Shown in pieces: positions 34,883 to 44,806 of a DNA stretch of 64,000 nt. Location: contig OY759225.1 of assembly GCA_963662175.1 (NCBI GenBank), forward strand, positions 6,955,107-7,019,106. Reading direction: 5' to 3'. The DNA is from Aradus depressus. Taxonomy: Eukaryota; Arthropoda; Insecta; Hemiptera; Aradidae. Both the position numbers and the translations under genes were made by a program. The notes beneath the pieces were generated by a model that saw only the letters and a program-made list of their open reading frames with translations, did not search any database and had not been told where the DNA came from. The stretch's first letter is position 1; every line of letters starts with the position of its first letter.

Positions 34883-35618
34883 GCTATATCATGAAGTCGA
34901 TAATTTTTGTCACTCTCACCCTAAAACCAATCTGCCGTTTGGGATAAAATCAATAGTTGACTTAAGTTAGGTTTTATGACTCATGCCCGGGCTTTAACTA
35001 TGAGGTCATATCGCCTACTACCAGAGCGCTCTTTCGTCACTCTGGTGGACATGAGCCCGACTCTACTATGGGAGTCCTAAATTTTCCCTACCCTAAATTT
35101 TTATTCATCTAGGGCAAGAGTCTTTAACGAGTACCTGACATCGTACATGCTCGGGTCCATCGCTTAACGTCCCATCCGATGGACGGCGTGCTCAAGTTCA
35201 TTTTACCTCCCAGATAAAATAAACTAAGGGCCTCGGTCGGGTTTCGAACCCATGATCTTGAGGTCAGAAGGCAAGCACGCACACCACTGAGCTACCGGCG
35301 CCCTCTATAGTTAACTTACATAGTGGCTTCTGAATCCTCATACTAAATGTTGTGTCAATATATTCATTACATCGACTATTGTTAGGGTTTTTGTGTCAAG
35401 CTTTCTCCTCTGATTCACCTCTACGCTTTGGCCGATTGCGCGGAAAATTCATAGATGTCGCCCTTATGAAGTTTAGAATTTAGATATGAAATTCTGTGCC
35501 AATAAATTTATTAGAACGGCGGTTATTAGAGCTTTTGTGTTAAGCCTTCCCCTTAATCCCACTTTACCTTCGGCCGATTTGGCTGGAAATCAATAGTTGT
35601 AGTCCTTATGAGGCTCTA
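34883..35618 (+). repeat. Family C repeat split by a SINE
   Basis: 34883-34964 and 35307-35618 are continuous family C (gataaaatcaatagttgact, then cttacatagtggcttctgaa, ttcggccgatttggctgg) around SINE-A 34965-35306. Confidence 0.8.
34965..35306 (-). mobile_element. SINE-A, full length with TSD
   Basis: Complete tail-core-head order. Flanks atagttgactta (34953-34964) and atagttaactta (35307-35318) differ by one base. Confidence 0.92.
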
Positions 35619-36535
35619 GATGGGTTTTCGGGTAAATCAAGAAAACGTCTAAAAATATGTGTTTCAAAACTATATTTCATAGTTTTCGGCATGTATCTCT
35701 AAAACCGAACGACCTGCAAAAAAACATATTTCATATAAATTATGTATTTTCGTATTCTCTAAATTTATTGCTCGAAAATATTTTTGATTAGATTAAAAAC
35801 ATAAGCTGTATCTTGTAAAATGTAGTTAGGTCCCGGAGGAAAGTGATCACAATTTTCGTTCGATTACAGCTAAAATCTAATCAGACCTAAGTTAGAATAT
35901 GTGGCTCCTTCATTCCAAATTTCAAGTTCATAACTACATTCGTAACAGTCCTGAGACCGGTCGTCACATATGCGAGTGAAACCTGCATGAGAGTAAGGTA
36001 TTGAGGAAGATATACGGCCCTACTCCAGAGGGAGATAGATGGAGGATTCGGACCAATAGGGAGTTGAGGGACCTGTACAAGAGCCCAGACCTGGTGGCCT
36101 TAGTGAAGCAGGGGCGGCTGCGATGGTTGGAGCATTAACAGAGGATAGAGTCAGACAGATTGCCGAGGAGGATACTGGAGGGACACCAGGGGGACAGAGA
36201 AGAAGAGGTAGACCTCGCTTACGTTGACTGGAGGACGACCTCAGAACGATGGGTGTGAGAAGATGGAGGCGGGAGGCCGAGGATAGAGAAGAATGGCGGA
36301 AGATCGTTGCGGAGGCCCAGGTTCTACAAGGACAATAGCGTCAGGTAAAGTAAGCAAGCTACATTCGTTTTTGCGGTAGATATCTCACAACTTTTCAGTC
36401 ATATACACAAACACAGACACACGCACAGACAGACATCATTGAGAAAATGGTCAAAACATATTCTGGGGACCTAGAAACGCGAAAATCAGTTGAAACCTCG
36501 ATCTCGGATTTTCGCACGGTTACAATAAGTCCTTA
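35619..36535 (-). repeat. Family D repeat split by a LINE
   Basis: Reverse copy from tttcgggtaaatcaagaaaa to cggattttcgcacggttaca, interrupted by the LINE at 35944-36358. One of the most complete D copies and a good template for a consensus. Confidence 0.8.
35944..36358 (+). pseudogene. 5'-truncated LINE 3' end (endonuclease-RT type) with 10 bp TSD
   Basis: Inserted in family D with perfect flanks ctacattcgt (35934-35943 and 36359-36368). Translation gives RPVVTYASET, LRKIYGPTPEGDRWRIRTN, KQGRLRWL, GRPRLR and WRREAEDREEWRKIV. This is the characteristic tail of insect endonuclease-reverse-transcriptase LINEs (RW-x-GH, GRPR-x-RW, then A-x-DR-x-EW). Stops within the blocks show it is dead. The fragment at 58500-58602 ends in the same DR-x-EWR-x-L motif. 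Confidence 0.8.
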
Positions 36536-36994
36536 TACTATTATTGTTGATGTTTATTATAGTTATAGACAGACTTCGTTTGAAAACTCACTAAATCTAT
36601 ATTATTAATGATATACTCCGTGGCATAGATCCATGCCAGAACTAGCGAAGGCGACAAAGACTTTGAAAATAAATGAACGAAAATAAGAGCATAAGATGGT
36701 ATTTTAACTTAAAATATCTTAAGGTGTACTATGAGAAAATATATATCCAAAGATGAGAGAGAATGAGGTGTTTTCTGATGGAAAACAGTCCCCTGGAGGT
36801 TTTTCAACTTTGGATTAAGCCCGACGAAAGGGGACTTGATAGAAAAAGGAGAGCGCCCTGATGAAGCTTCTAACTCCTGAAAAACAATCAACCAACTTCA
36901 TCTTTCTCAGTTTAAAACTTCCCCACTTCGGGAAGTTAGCAGTTTCAAGAACAGATTGACAGTGAATAAAGTGCCCCTATTAATATATTCTGTG
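36536..36994. other. No gene seen
   Basis: Unique sequence; the reverse frame 36709-36891 has no support. Confidence 0.4.
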
Positions 36995-38280
36995 ATAAAT
37001 ACTATTGTTATTACTTCCACAGCTGTGCGAAATATAGGGGAAGTTATGTAATTGTTGAAAAATTCGATGCAGAGTATCGATAACTCTTGATAGAATGTAT
37101 TTATCGACACTTTTTATATGTGTGACCTGAACCCTATAAGGACAATACCTATCGATTTTTAGCCAAATCGGTCAAAGAGAAGGGGATGGATTATGGAATA
37201 AGCTTAACAACATTTCGTACGTGAATTCAAACCCCCAGAAGGATGATACTTATCAATTTTTTTAAATTATAATTATAATAACTTTTTTATTATATAGTAG
37301 AACCTCTTTAAATCGAACCTCGATAAGTCGAAAACCTCCAAACTCGCAAAAAAGTTTTGTTCCTTTCCCTTCAAGCCCCAAAACCTCCATTACTCGAAAT
37401 ATCAACCCTCTATTAGTCGAAATAATCAGTGAGTCCCTACAAGCCATTTTGGTACATATTTTCCCTCTATAACTCGAAAAAATAAATTGGACCTCTGTAT
37501 CTCGAACATAGCAATGTTTTATTTTACAACCTTTACAACTCGATTATTTGAAACTTATTACCTCTATAGCTCGAAGAAAAATAAGTTACCGACTTTAAGA
37601 ATTTGCCGACAATGTGCACCATTGTTTCTTAAAAAACAATTTAGGAGTATACAATAAATAGGATTACCAATTATCTAAAGCAAAAAAAAAATACTGACTT
37701 TTTTTAATACCTACATATATGTACATACTACGTATTTTTTATTTTAAGGATGTTTTGAAATAATGTTGATTTATAATAAATATAAATATGTTTGTTACCT
37801 CTGTAACTTGAATTTTTATTTATTTCACCTCTCTAACTCAAAATTAGTTAGAATGAATCTTAACCTCTACAAGTCGAATCAAAATCCGCCTAAGTCGAAA
37901 TCCTCCATAAGTAGAAAACTCTATAACTCGAATTTTTTGGCGTCTCCCTTGATGTTCGACTTATAGAGGTTCTACTGTAATTATAATAAATGTAGCTGTA
38001 TTGAATGCATCAACATGAAATTTCATATTTAAAGTCAAAACCCAATGATGACATAACCTGTCAAATTTCAGCAATATCGGCCGAAGTTGGGGTGAGTCTC
38101 AATTCAGAAACCCTAATAACTGCCAATGTATAGACAAAAAAATTCAATTTGAGGATTCAGAAGTCCCATTGAAAGTCAAGTACAGATTTTTATCCCTAGT
38201 CGATTAGTTAAGAAGGGAGGGTAAATAATCGATTAATTGATGCTGGCGATGTACAATGCTAGTGATTCACCGACAAATTT
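36995..38280 (-). repeat. Family C repeat split by a pogo-like MITE
   Basis: Reverse copy from the element end (gcgaaatataggggaagtta) to the terminal palindrome near 38265 (gtgattcaccgac). The 683 bp MITE at 37295-37977 lies inside it. Confidence 0.8.
37295..37977. mobile_element. pogo/Tigger-like MITE, 683 bp
   Basis: Right end gacttatagaggttctactg is the inverse of left end tagtagaacctctttaaatc, and TA flanks both sides. The word ctcgaa (or agtcgaa) recurs many times, spaced a few tens of bases, on both halves, which resembles repeated transposase-binding sites in Tigger-type elements. No ORF. Confidence 0.8.
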
Positions 38281-38849
38281 GATTTTTTGCCTCCCAACTA
38301 TTACACTAGAGTACACCACTGTTGCGCAATGTCGGTCTAATAATAATAATGCTAAAAGTGTGTTTGTTGTAGATGTAGTTTTAAAAAGGTTTTTCTTTTT
38401 CTGATTCATTTTTAAAATATTTACTAAGACGTGAATAGATCGTCCTTGTTCTAAACTTAGCTATGTAAAAACCCTAAATAATTGGGTCGATTACGTAGTA
38501 TGGAGAAGAATTATGTATGTTTGTTAAGGCAAAGTCAAAGTGTATAGCTATAAACAAATAAATCCGATATGTTCTTTGATTATTTTGGAATTGGTGGATT
38601 CCATAAATTTCGTTTTTTACGTTTTTATAGGAAGTACTGTAATCGTGCGAAAATCCGAGATCGAGGTTTCAACTGATTTTCACACTCAAAGTCCCCTGAA
38701 TACGTTTTGACAATTTTCGTGACGATGTCAGTAGAAACTGCTCTCTGAAGCAGAAAGTTTCAGGGAACAGTTCCAGCGCAGTCCTGGCTTTCCAGGATAA
38801 GTTCTCCATTGAACCTTTTTTTTATACTTGGAAATCTTCTGCGTAAATG
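38281..38849. other. No gene; family D end at ~38630-38740
   Basis: AT-rich sequence plus a family D start (tcgtgcgaaaatccgagatc). Confidence 0.45.
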
Positions 38850-39441
38850 TGATTGAAAGATAGTTTTGGGTACCGGGCTATATCGGAATAATGCAGATGA
38901 AACGGCTAAACATACCGCCTCCTCTCATGCGGATCAGATCATCCCCGTACGTCCTACTCATACTAAATCATACATAATACAATGGACAATAAATAAATGG
39001 CAATATCAGTGGGAGCGCACAGGAGACAAGTTGAAAGAATTAACGCCTTGTGTGCGGGCGAAGTCGGAGGAGAGTCTCCCACGTCGTGAGTCTGTTATCC
39101 TAACCAGACTCAGGATCGTGCACCCCCGTGTTACACATGGGCACCTGCTGCTGGGAAGACCCAGACCTAGATGCCCAGTGGGAGCGCACAGGAGACAAGT
39201 TGAAAGAATTAACGCCTTGTGTGCGGACGAAGTTGGAGAAGAGTCTCCCACGTCGTAAGTCTGTTATCCTAACCAGACTCAGGATCGTGCACCCACGTGT
39301 TACCCATGGGCACCTGCTCTTGGGAAGACCCAGACCTAGATGCCCAGTGGGAGCGCACAGGAGATAAGTTGAAAGATGTAACGGCTTGTGTGCGGACGAA
39401 TTCGGAGGAGAGTCTCCCACGTCGTGAGTCTGTTATCCTAA
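38850..39441 (+). pseudogene. LINE RNase H end and C-terminus, with internal triplication
   Basis: Reads WVPGYIG, then one frame later NNADETAK: the end of a LINE RNase H domain (WVPGH-x-GI-x-GNE-x-AD-x-x-AK). QWTINKWQYQWERTGDKL and RLRIVHPRVTHGHLLLGRPR follow, the post-RNase H motif RLRIGHTRLTH with Cys pairs as in I/LOA-like elements. The last part is tandemly triplicated (separate entry). Because the unit is not a multiple of three, the frame rotates and the triplication cannot encode a longer protein. Confidence 0.75.
39011..39441 (+). repeat. Tandem triplication, 169 bp unit, inside a LINE relic
   Basis: gggagcgcacaggagacaag (or gataag) starts units at 39011, 39180 and 39349; the third stops at tctgttatcctaacc (39441). 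Units differ by only a few bases each, so the duplication is younger than the decay of the LINE around it. Confidence 0.93.
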
Positions 39442-40080
39442 CCTGTTTCCTATGTGCAGTTGAATTAAGTTATTTGTCAATTATTTTGTCACAACATATA
39501 ACATTTACACTAAGACGAGATACATGTCCAGCAGTTTTTATCTACAAGTCCCTCCCTACAGTGAAATACTTGGGACTTATACTGTACAGAAGATTTGAAA
39601 CCTTTATACACGTCTCACCCGTAATGCACTAAACAAACTACTTAAAATGCTTTATTCCCTTCTGCATACATTCAAAATTACCTTTAACACAAAAGCGTAA
39701 CTGCTACACATTCCTATCAAACCACTCTAGATGTATGGCTAGAGTAAAATTCTAGTAGTAAAATATCTAATCTGAAACGTATCGTGCATTAAGAGTTCGC
39801 TGGCTTAGTTAGGGTAAGGAATGTAACAAGATAGGGCGATAATAACCAAAGCAGTTGTTCGCCCAAAATAAATATAAAAAAAACTTATCCAGATTTTGCA
39901 GGCAAAGACACACACTCATTACACAATGTCCACCATACGTAAGTAACAGAACACTCCACAATGACCTCATGATAAACACAATACACGACACAATTCAGGG
40001 CCTTTACAGACGTTTCCATAGCCAATTCCATTCATACCCAGGATACTGAAGATGAGATGGAACCGTGACTTCCTATAATT
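39442..40080 (+). pseudogene. Jockey-like LINE fragment: RT thumb to C-terminus
   Basis: Starts abruptly after the triplication. Blocks in order: QHITFTLRRDTCPAVFI, TVKYLGLILYRRF, LNKLLKMLYSLLHTF, then PYVSNRTLHNDLMINTIHDT and GLYRRFHSQFHSYPG, ending near ccgtgacttcctat. This is the thumb/connection region and C-terminus of a Jockey-clade polymerase; palm motifs are missing. Two or more frameshifts. It is a separate element from the preceding RNase H LINE, since the domain order would otherwise be reversed. Confidence 0.75.
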
Positions 40081-40325
40081 CCAAATTGCAACCTCCCACT
40101 TCTTGAAACAAAACCATCATAATATTCCCATTCATTGTTTTTAAATTTCGCCCTGAGAAGCTACCGCTGTGTGGCCTTCCTCTCTCATGCCACTCAAGAC
40201 ATCTATCCATCACGTCCTCCTGGTGGCTGGTTATTGCGTTATGGCAAAAGTAGCGAACAACTTTAGTAAGACAAAAAAAAAAAATTATTTTGTTAATCAG
40301 TTTTTATTTTGTCTTTTGCTTTCAG
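40081..40325. other. Intergenic with a strong splice-acceptor tract at its end
   Basis: tttttattttgtcttttgct followed by ttcag forms a long pyrimidine tract just before 40326. The forward frame 40169-40375 has no domain. Confidence 0.4.
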
Positions 40326-40371
40326 AAGCCCTCAAAGGTCGCCGGAGTCGCTTTACTATGGTAAAACGCAG
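40326..40371 (+). CDS. Candidate small internal exon (46 bp) of an unidentified gene
   Basis: Bordered by an excellent acceptor (pyrimidine tract, tttgctttcag) and a consensus donor (acgcag then gtaagtag). The 46 bases are GC-richer than their surroundings. One frame reads ALKGRRSRFTMVKR, another SPQRSPESLYYGKTQ; the third has a stop. Without neighbouring exons the phase cannot be fixed and no protein can be named. It could also be an untranslated exon of the gene starting at 48203, 7.8 kb downstream on the same strand. Chance co-occurrence of two strong sites cannot be excluded. Confidence 0.35.
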
Positions 40372-40496
40372 GTAAGTAGGGATTAATTGTTCCTCTTCCA
40401 TTTTTTAATACTGCATTTGATCGAATTTGAGAACATACTGAAAGGGAAAAGAGGGAAACATGAACACCATGCAGAGTCTGACGAAGAAATCATTAA

Positions 40497-40745
40497 GTTG
40501 TTTAGTTAGTTGTTACTATCATGCCCGAGCTTTAACTATGAGGTCATATCGCTCTTTCGTCGCTCTGGTAGACATGTGTCCGAAATTTTGCCTACGCAGG
40601 ATTCACCTATCGTGATGGGTACAGTTTTTTAAAGAGTACTTGACATCGTGCAACGTAACGTCCTATTCGAAGGAATGGATGGTCATGGGTTCCGATCCCG
40701 CGATCTTGAGCTCAGTAGGTCCATCATGCTACCTCAGCGGTCATG
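40497..40745 (-). mobile_element. SINE-A degenerate copy
   Basis: tcatgcccgagctttaacta, tttaaagagtacttgacatc, cgatcttgagctcagtagg; multiple deletions. Confidence 0.7.
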
Positions 40746-41739
40746 AAGGATTGGTGGAAGAAGCTATTCGCGAATGTTCTGGGCGGCCCTTCGTTGCCTC
40801 ATCGAGACAGAGGTGAAGTCGATACTATACCCCACTCACCTATCAGTGTCGCTTCACACCTGTAGATCGAACCACGGTTATTTCTGTTCTCGTCTAACCT
40901 TGACTCCACAAGTCGCCTCTCCCGTAACTCAACAGTAGGCTTCTGGCTTCTATCAATATTAGTCACCAGTAACATTGTGAAATCAAACTTAGAATTTTTT
41001 TTTTACTTGGAAAAATAACTTTTCTTTTTTAATGCGCATGTAGAGGTTACAACATCCGTTTTCCGAGGGAAAAAGGTCTTATCTCACTCAAAACTAAAAA
41101 CAGTGACTCTGGCGATAGGAGCGACCGCCGGTGACATCAGCGACGATCATCGGTTGTCTCCAGCCTACCATTAATAATTTCATTTACACTCCTTAGCGCA
41201 CCGAGAGAGCTCGTTTCGGAACAATAACTGAAAAAAATTAGGAGTTTGGCGCGGAACTTTCCCATAGTGTTATCATTGAAGTCAGAAATGTCTATGCATC
41301 CTCCTATTTCACTATGCTCAAAAAAAAAAACCACATTTCCAAATTCGACTCTTTCTTTGATGTGCCACACATTATAGAAATATATGCTATCCATTCATTA
41401 TTATTATTATTTTTTTTTTAATGGTGTCTCCCCCAAGCTCCCTCTAATTGTTAGGTTGTTGTTAAAATTGTTGGGTGTGACATAGCCTAGATTTTAAGTT
41501 AGATTATTTTTGAAATATTCTACAAGTTTCATGGATGTACGTCCAGCCATTTTCACATGATGGACCAGACAAACAGAGAGAATGAAATTCAGTTTAAATT
41601 ATATAGAACTTTAAAAGACAAGAAACGAACAACCTCTTCAAACTGTTACTATGACTACTAGACAAAAGTTCTAAATTAAGTTTCGAAATATAAAGACTTA
41701 TATACAAGGCAATATTGAAACGGATGTGAGCTTACTGAC
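40746..41739. other. No gene seen
   Basis: Moderately GC-rich at 40750-40960 and 41100-41170. The reverse frame 41137-41394 lacks domain or context. Confidence 0.4.
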
Positions 41740-42125
41740 TTGAACACTAGGGTTCTGCCAAGGCTCCAGCGCATGCAATCTCTTCAATCCTAAATCCTTC
41801 TTACAATAGCTAATGCTCCTTACTATGTTTCCAATAAGACTCTCTATACTCATCTCAGAATTCCCTACGTCACCTTCTAATCCAATCTGCCACACTTCGC
41901 CAACGACGCCTTTAACGCCAATTTCCTAGAGACCTCTTTAGTTGCACCAGTGACAGTGGGTTATAAATGAGTCTTATGGAGTGTCACCACTGGGTGATTT
42001 CTCCCCTCTTGACATTTGACAATGCCATATATTACTTTTTTAGCAAATGTTTTTGTTGTATATACTTTTTATACAGTTGTGAATATCTATTTGTAAATAG
42101 AAAAAGAAAGTGTATACATTTGTCT
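41740..42125 (+). pseudogene. Jockey-like LINE C-terminal fragment
   Basis: In shifting frames ILLTIANAPYYVSNKTLYTH and LRIPYV-like blocks are visible (bases about 41775-41870), matching the Jockey ILR-x-I-x-NAPWYVSN-x-x-LH-x-DL motif. The 3' UTR runs to about 42125. Polymerase absent. The reverse frame 41698-41895 is its shadow. Confidence 0.6.
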
Positions 42126-42189
42126 AAACCATAACCCTGTGTACAATAGCCTCTGCATGAAGAGATATGCCCTAGATATACCGGGTGGG

Positions 42190-42430
42190 CTGGTGTGGAC
42201 ACCTAGGGATCTAAGCACTCTCTTATCCCTTCCTTTGTAGCTTAATATGGTTGTCCTAAATGTTGATTACATGGTTTAGTTACTTAGGTTAGGGATTTTT
42301 CATGAGTAATCTAACATCGCACTTGGGAGTCCCCTCCGAAGGACGGAGTGCTCAAGGTTTGCTACTTCTTAAATGAAAAACTCAGCCGGGTGAGTACAGT
42401 AGGCAAGCATGCTACCTCTAAGTTAAATAG
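42190..42430 (-). mobile_element. SINE-A degenerate copy
   Basis: catgagtaatctaacatcgc, tccgaaggacggagtgctca and gcaagcatgctacc remain. The left part (acacctagggatctaagca) is shared with 62365-62385. Confidence 0.55.
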
Positions 42431-42654
42431 TGGCCTCTATAAGCCCTATAAGGGATCCTTGACCCCACGAAGTAGCAGTTGCTCCGCAGCTGTCACTGGT
42501 ACTCCATACTAGGTCAGGGCCACATATTAGATACTGAATTAGTCTAGCCAATGTGTCAGCTGTCGAGAGGGCCCACCCATCAGACTCCATTTGACTTAAT
42601 TATTATTCGGTCCCAAACCTTTTATTTTAATTATATTCATCGATAAGTGTGTAC
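42431..42654. other. No gene seen
   Basis: Unique sequence with no supported feature. Confidence 0.35.
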
Positions 42655-42740
42655 CAACTCACAAAAAAATCACCAACAATGTACTTCCTCATAACGAATA
42701 ATCTTATTCAATTTAGTTTCCGCTCTCATTCCGATGTAAA
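42655..42740 (+). repeat. Family C 5' fragment
   Basis: aatcaccaacaatgtacttc and following bases match the family C start; cut off where the LINE begins. Confidence 0.6.
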
Positions 42741-42744
42741 ATGA

Positions 42745-43645
42745 GTTAAAGTGGGCAACGCAATCAGCAATCAGAAAAGAATAACAGCCGGGGTCCCTCA
42801 AGGTGCTATTTTGAGCCCTCTACTTTTCAACTTGTTCATGCAAGACATCCCTGAAGCTCCCACTCCGACGTTAGCCACCTATACCGATGATACAATGATC
42901 GCCTGTCAGCATAGTGCCCTCTCCGTCGCCATTGAACAGCTCCAGGAAGACCTAACAGACGTTTCTCACTGGTTTTCAAAATGGAGCCTCAAACTGAACG
43001 TAGGGAAGACCGAAGCCAAAATCTTTACTCTCCGCAGATTCTCCATAGAAGAAATAAACCAGCTGCAAATTGATGACCTCCCGATTCTCTGGAATCCTAA
43101 AGACCAGGGTGTGCTCTATCTTGGAGTACTTTTAGATACACGACTCACATGGAAACTACACATTAACAGAAAACTACATCAAGCATATTCACGACTTAAT
43201 AAATACCCTTTACCCTCTCATAAACAGAAACACGCCACTTAAACACACGTGTACTATTCTGCGATACAAGACACTCCTACTTCCACTTCTAAAAGTCTGT
43301 AACAGTCCAGTCTGGGTCGGTACCAGCAACACTAACATGAAACGATTACAAACATTTCAAAACAAAGTACTCCGAATAGCAACAAACGCACCCTGGTTTG
43401 TCAGGAATCACAAAATCCACGAAGAACTGGAAGTTCCTCTTTTTGCAGCTCACATCGAGAAGCTAGTGAAAAATCACCACGAAGCCCTTATACATTGTTC
43501 CGGGGCTATACACTACAGTCTAGGAGCACCTACTCCTGGGAGGCGACTCAAACAAAGACTGCACCAGGACTTCCTATTTTAAACCCTTTATTTTATATAT
43601 TTGTCCAAAGCATCTTGCTGGTCCAAATAAATGTTGTTGTTGTTT
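42745..43645 (+). pseudogene. Jockey LINE fragment with reverse-transcriptase palm
   Basis: The best-preserved polymerase piece here. Frame 42751-43242 holds RT motif 4 (AGVPQGAILSPLLFNLF), the catalytic box as YTDDTM (Jockey usually YADD), WFSKWSLKLNVGKTE and YLGVLLDTRLTWKLHI. A single frameshift near 43200 moves the rest (NTPLKHTCTILRYK, then TFQNKVLRIATNAPWFVRN) into the frame ending at 43582. The 3' UTR has AATAAA (43626-43631) and a gtt repeat (43632-43643), a common Jockey-type end. The nuclease half and ORF1 are missing, so it is 5'-truncated. It sits between two family C pieces. Non-autonomous as it stands. Confidence 0.88.
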
Positions 43646-43676
43646 CTTGTGTAAAATGAATGTAATAAAAAAAAAT

Positions 43677-44315
43677 TCGTCGGTGAATCACCGGCAATAT
43701 AGTACCCCGAAACGAATTAATCAATTAACTTTTCGCTCCCTCTCCAAAACTAGTCGACTGTTTGCGTTAATATTCAACAGTTGACTTACATAGGGGCTCC
43801 AAAATCTTTCTGTCGGTATCACTGAAATTTGTTAGGTTAAGTCCTCATTGGGTTTTAACCTTAAATATGAAATTTCATATCGATAGATTCATCACATAGG
43901 CCGTTATTAAGGTTTTGAAATTGAGCCCCCTCAAATCTTCCTCCCCTTCTGCCGATTCCGCTGAAAATTATTAATTGTCGTCCTTATGGAGTTTTGTATT
44001 CACATATGAAATTTTATATCGATACATTCATTACAACGGCAGTTATTAAATTTTTTGAGTCAGGCCTCTCCACTAATTCCCAATCCCCTTCGGCGGATTT
44101 GACTGAAAATAATTGTCTGGTCCTTAGAAGGTTCTGAGTTCTCATATAATTTATTATTTATTCTATCGGGAGTTATCGTGTTAGCAGACACACAGACAGA
44201 CAGAAGTAATCTTGTTCAGATTTGTAATCTAGAGGTCGGAAAACATGAAATTCTGTTGAAAACTCTGCATCGAATTTTTAACCAATTACTTAACTTCGTA
44301 CAGCTGGGAAAGTAA
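43677..44315 (+). repeat. Family C repeat, most complete copy
   Basis: From gtcggtgaatcaccggcaat to the end cttcgtacagctgggaaagt. The interior has three or four imperfect modules of roughly 115-130 bp, each with an attcat-tac-cggc-gttatta block followed by a gccgatt-gctgaaaat block. A cacacagacagacagaa stretch precedes the end. No ORF. Superfamily unknown. Confidence 0.8.
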
Positions 44316-44520
44316 AAATTCAATACATTAGTTATCGAATCCTAAATATATCGATTTTATTGATATATTGCGTATCGATACTCATCCCTTGAGTCTAGTG
44401 GAGCTAGTCATTGGTGATCCCACCCTGTGTCACCGGCAAGACTGGCGCCGAACTAACGAGAAGTGTATGAGCTATGGGAAAGTTTGGTGACTGCAACAGA
44501 CCGTGCCAACTGTAATAATT

Positions 44521-44634
44521 ATATCAGGTACTCGTTAAAGACCCCTAACATGGAATTTCTGGCCGATATATAATATAATCTAATATAATCGGCCAGAAAT
44601 TCCATGTTAGGGGTCTTTAACGAGTACCTGATAT
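44521..44634. repeat. Perfect 47 bp inverted repeat made from SINE sequence
   Basis: Arms 44521-44567 and 44588-44634 are exact reverse complements with a 20 bp AT-rich spacer. The right arm continues into a real SINE-A, so the left arm is an inverted copy of its edge plus flanking aacatggaatttctggccga. Confidence 0.95.
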
Positions 44635-44735
44635 CGTACAGGCTCGGGGTCGTCGCTTAACGCCTCATCCGAAGGACGGCGTACTTAAGTTTATTTGACC
44701 AGGTTTCAAACTCGATGTAAACAAGCACGTATTGA
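44588..44735 (-). mobile_element. SINE-A fragment
   Basis: Starts in the gtctttaacgagtacctga block and runs through catccgaaggacggcgtact to a worn head. Its left edge forms the right arm of the palindrome. Confidence 0.8.
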
Positions 44736-44806
44736 CAATAAAATGTCATATGTAAAGTAATAATTTTCAGAAATCGACGAACGGTTGGATCGTTGGTTCG
44801 TTTCAA

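Noticed and set aside
39006..39420. Reverse-strand ORFs of 81 and 106 codons
   Set aside because: Opposite-strand readings of the tandem LINE C-terminus.
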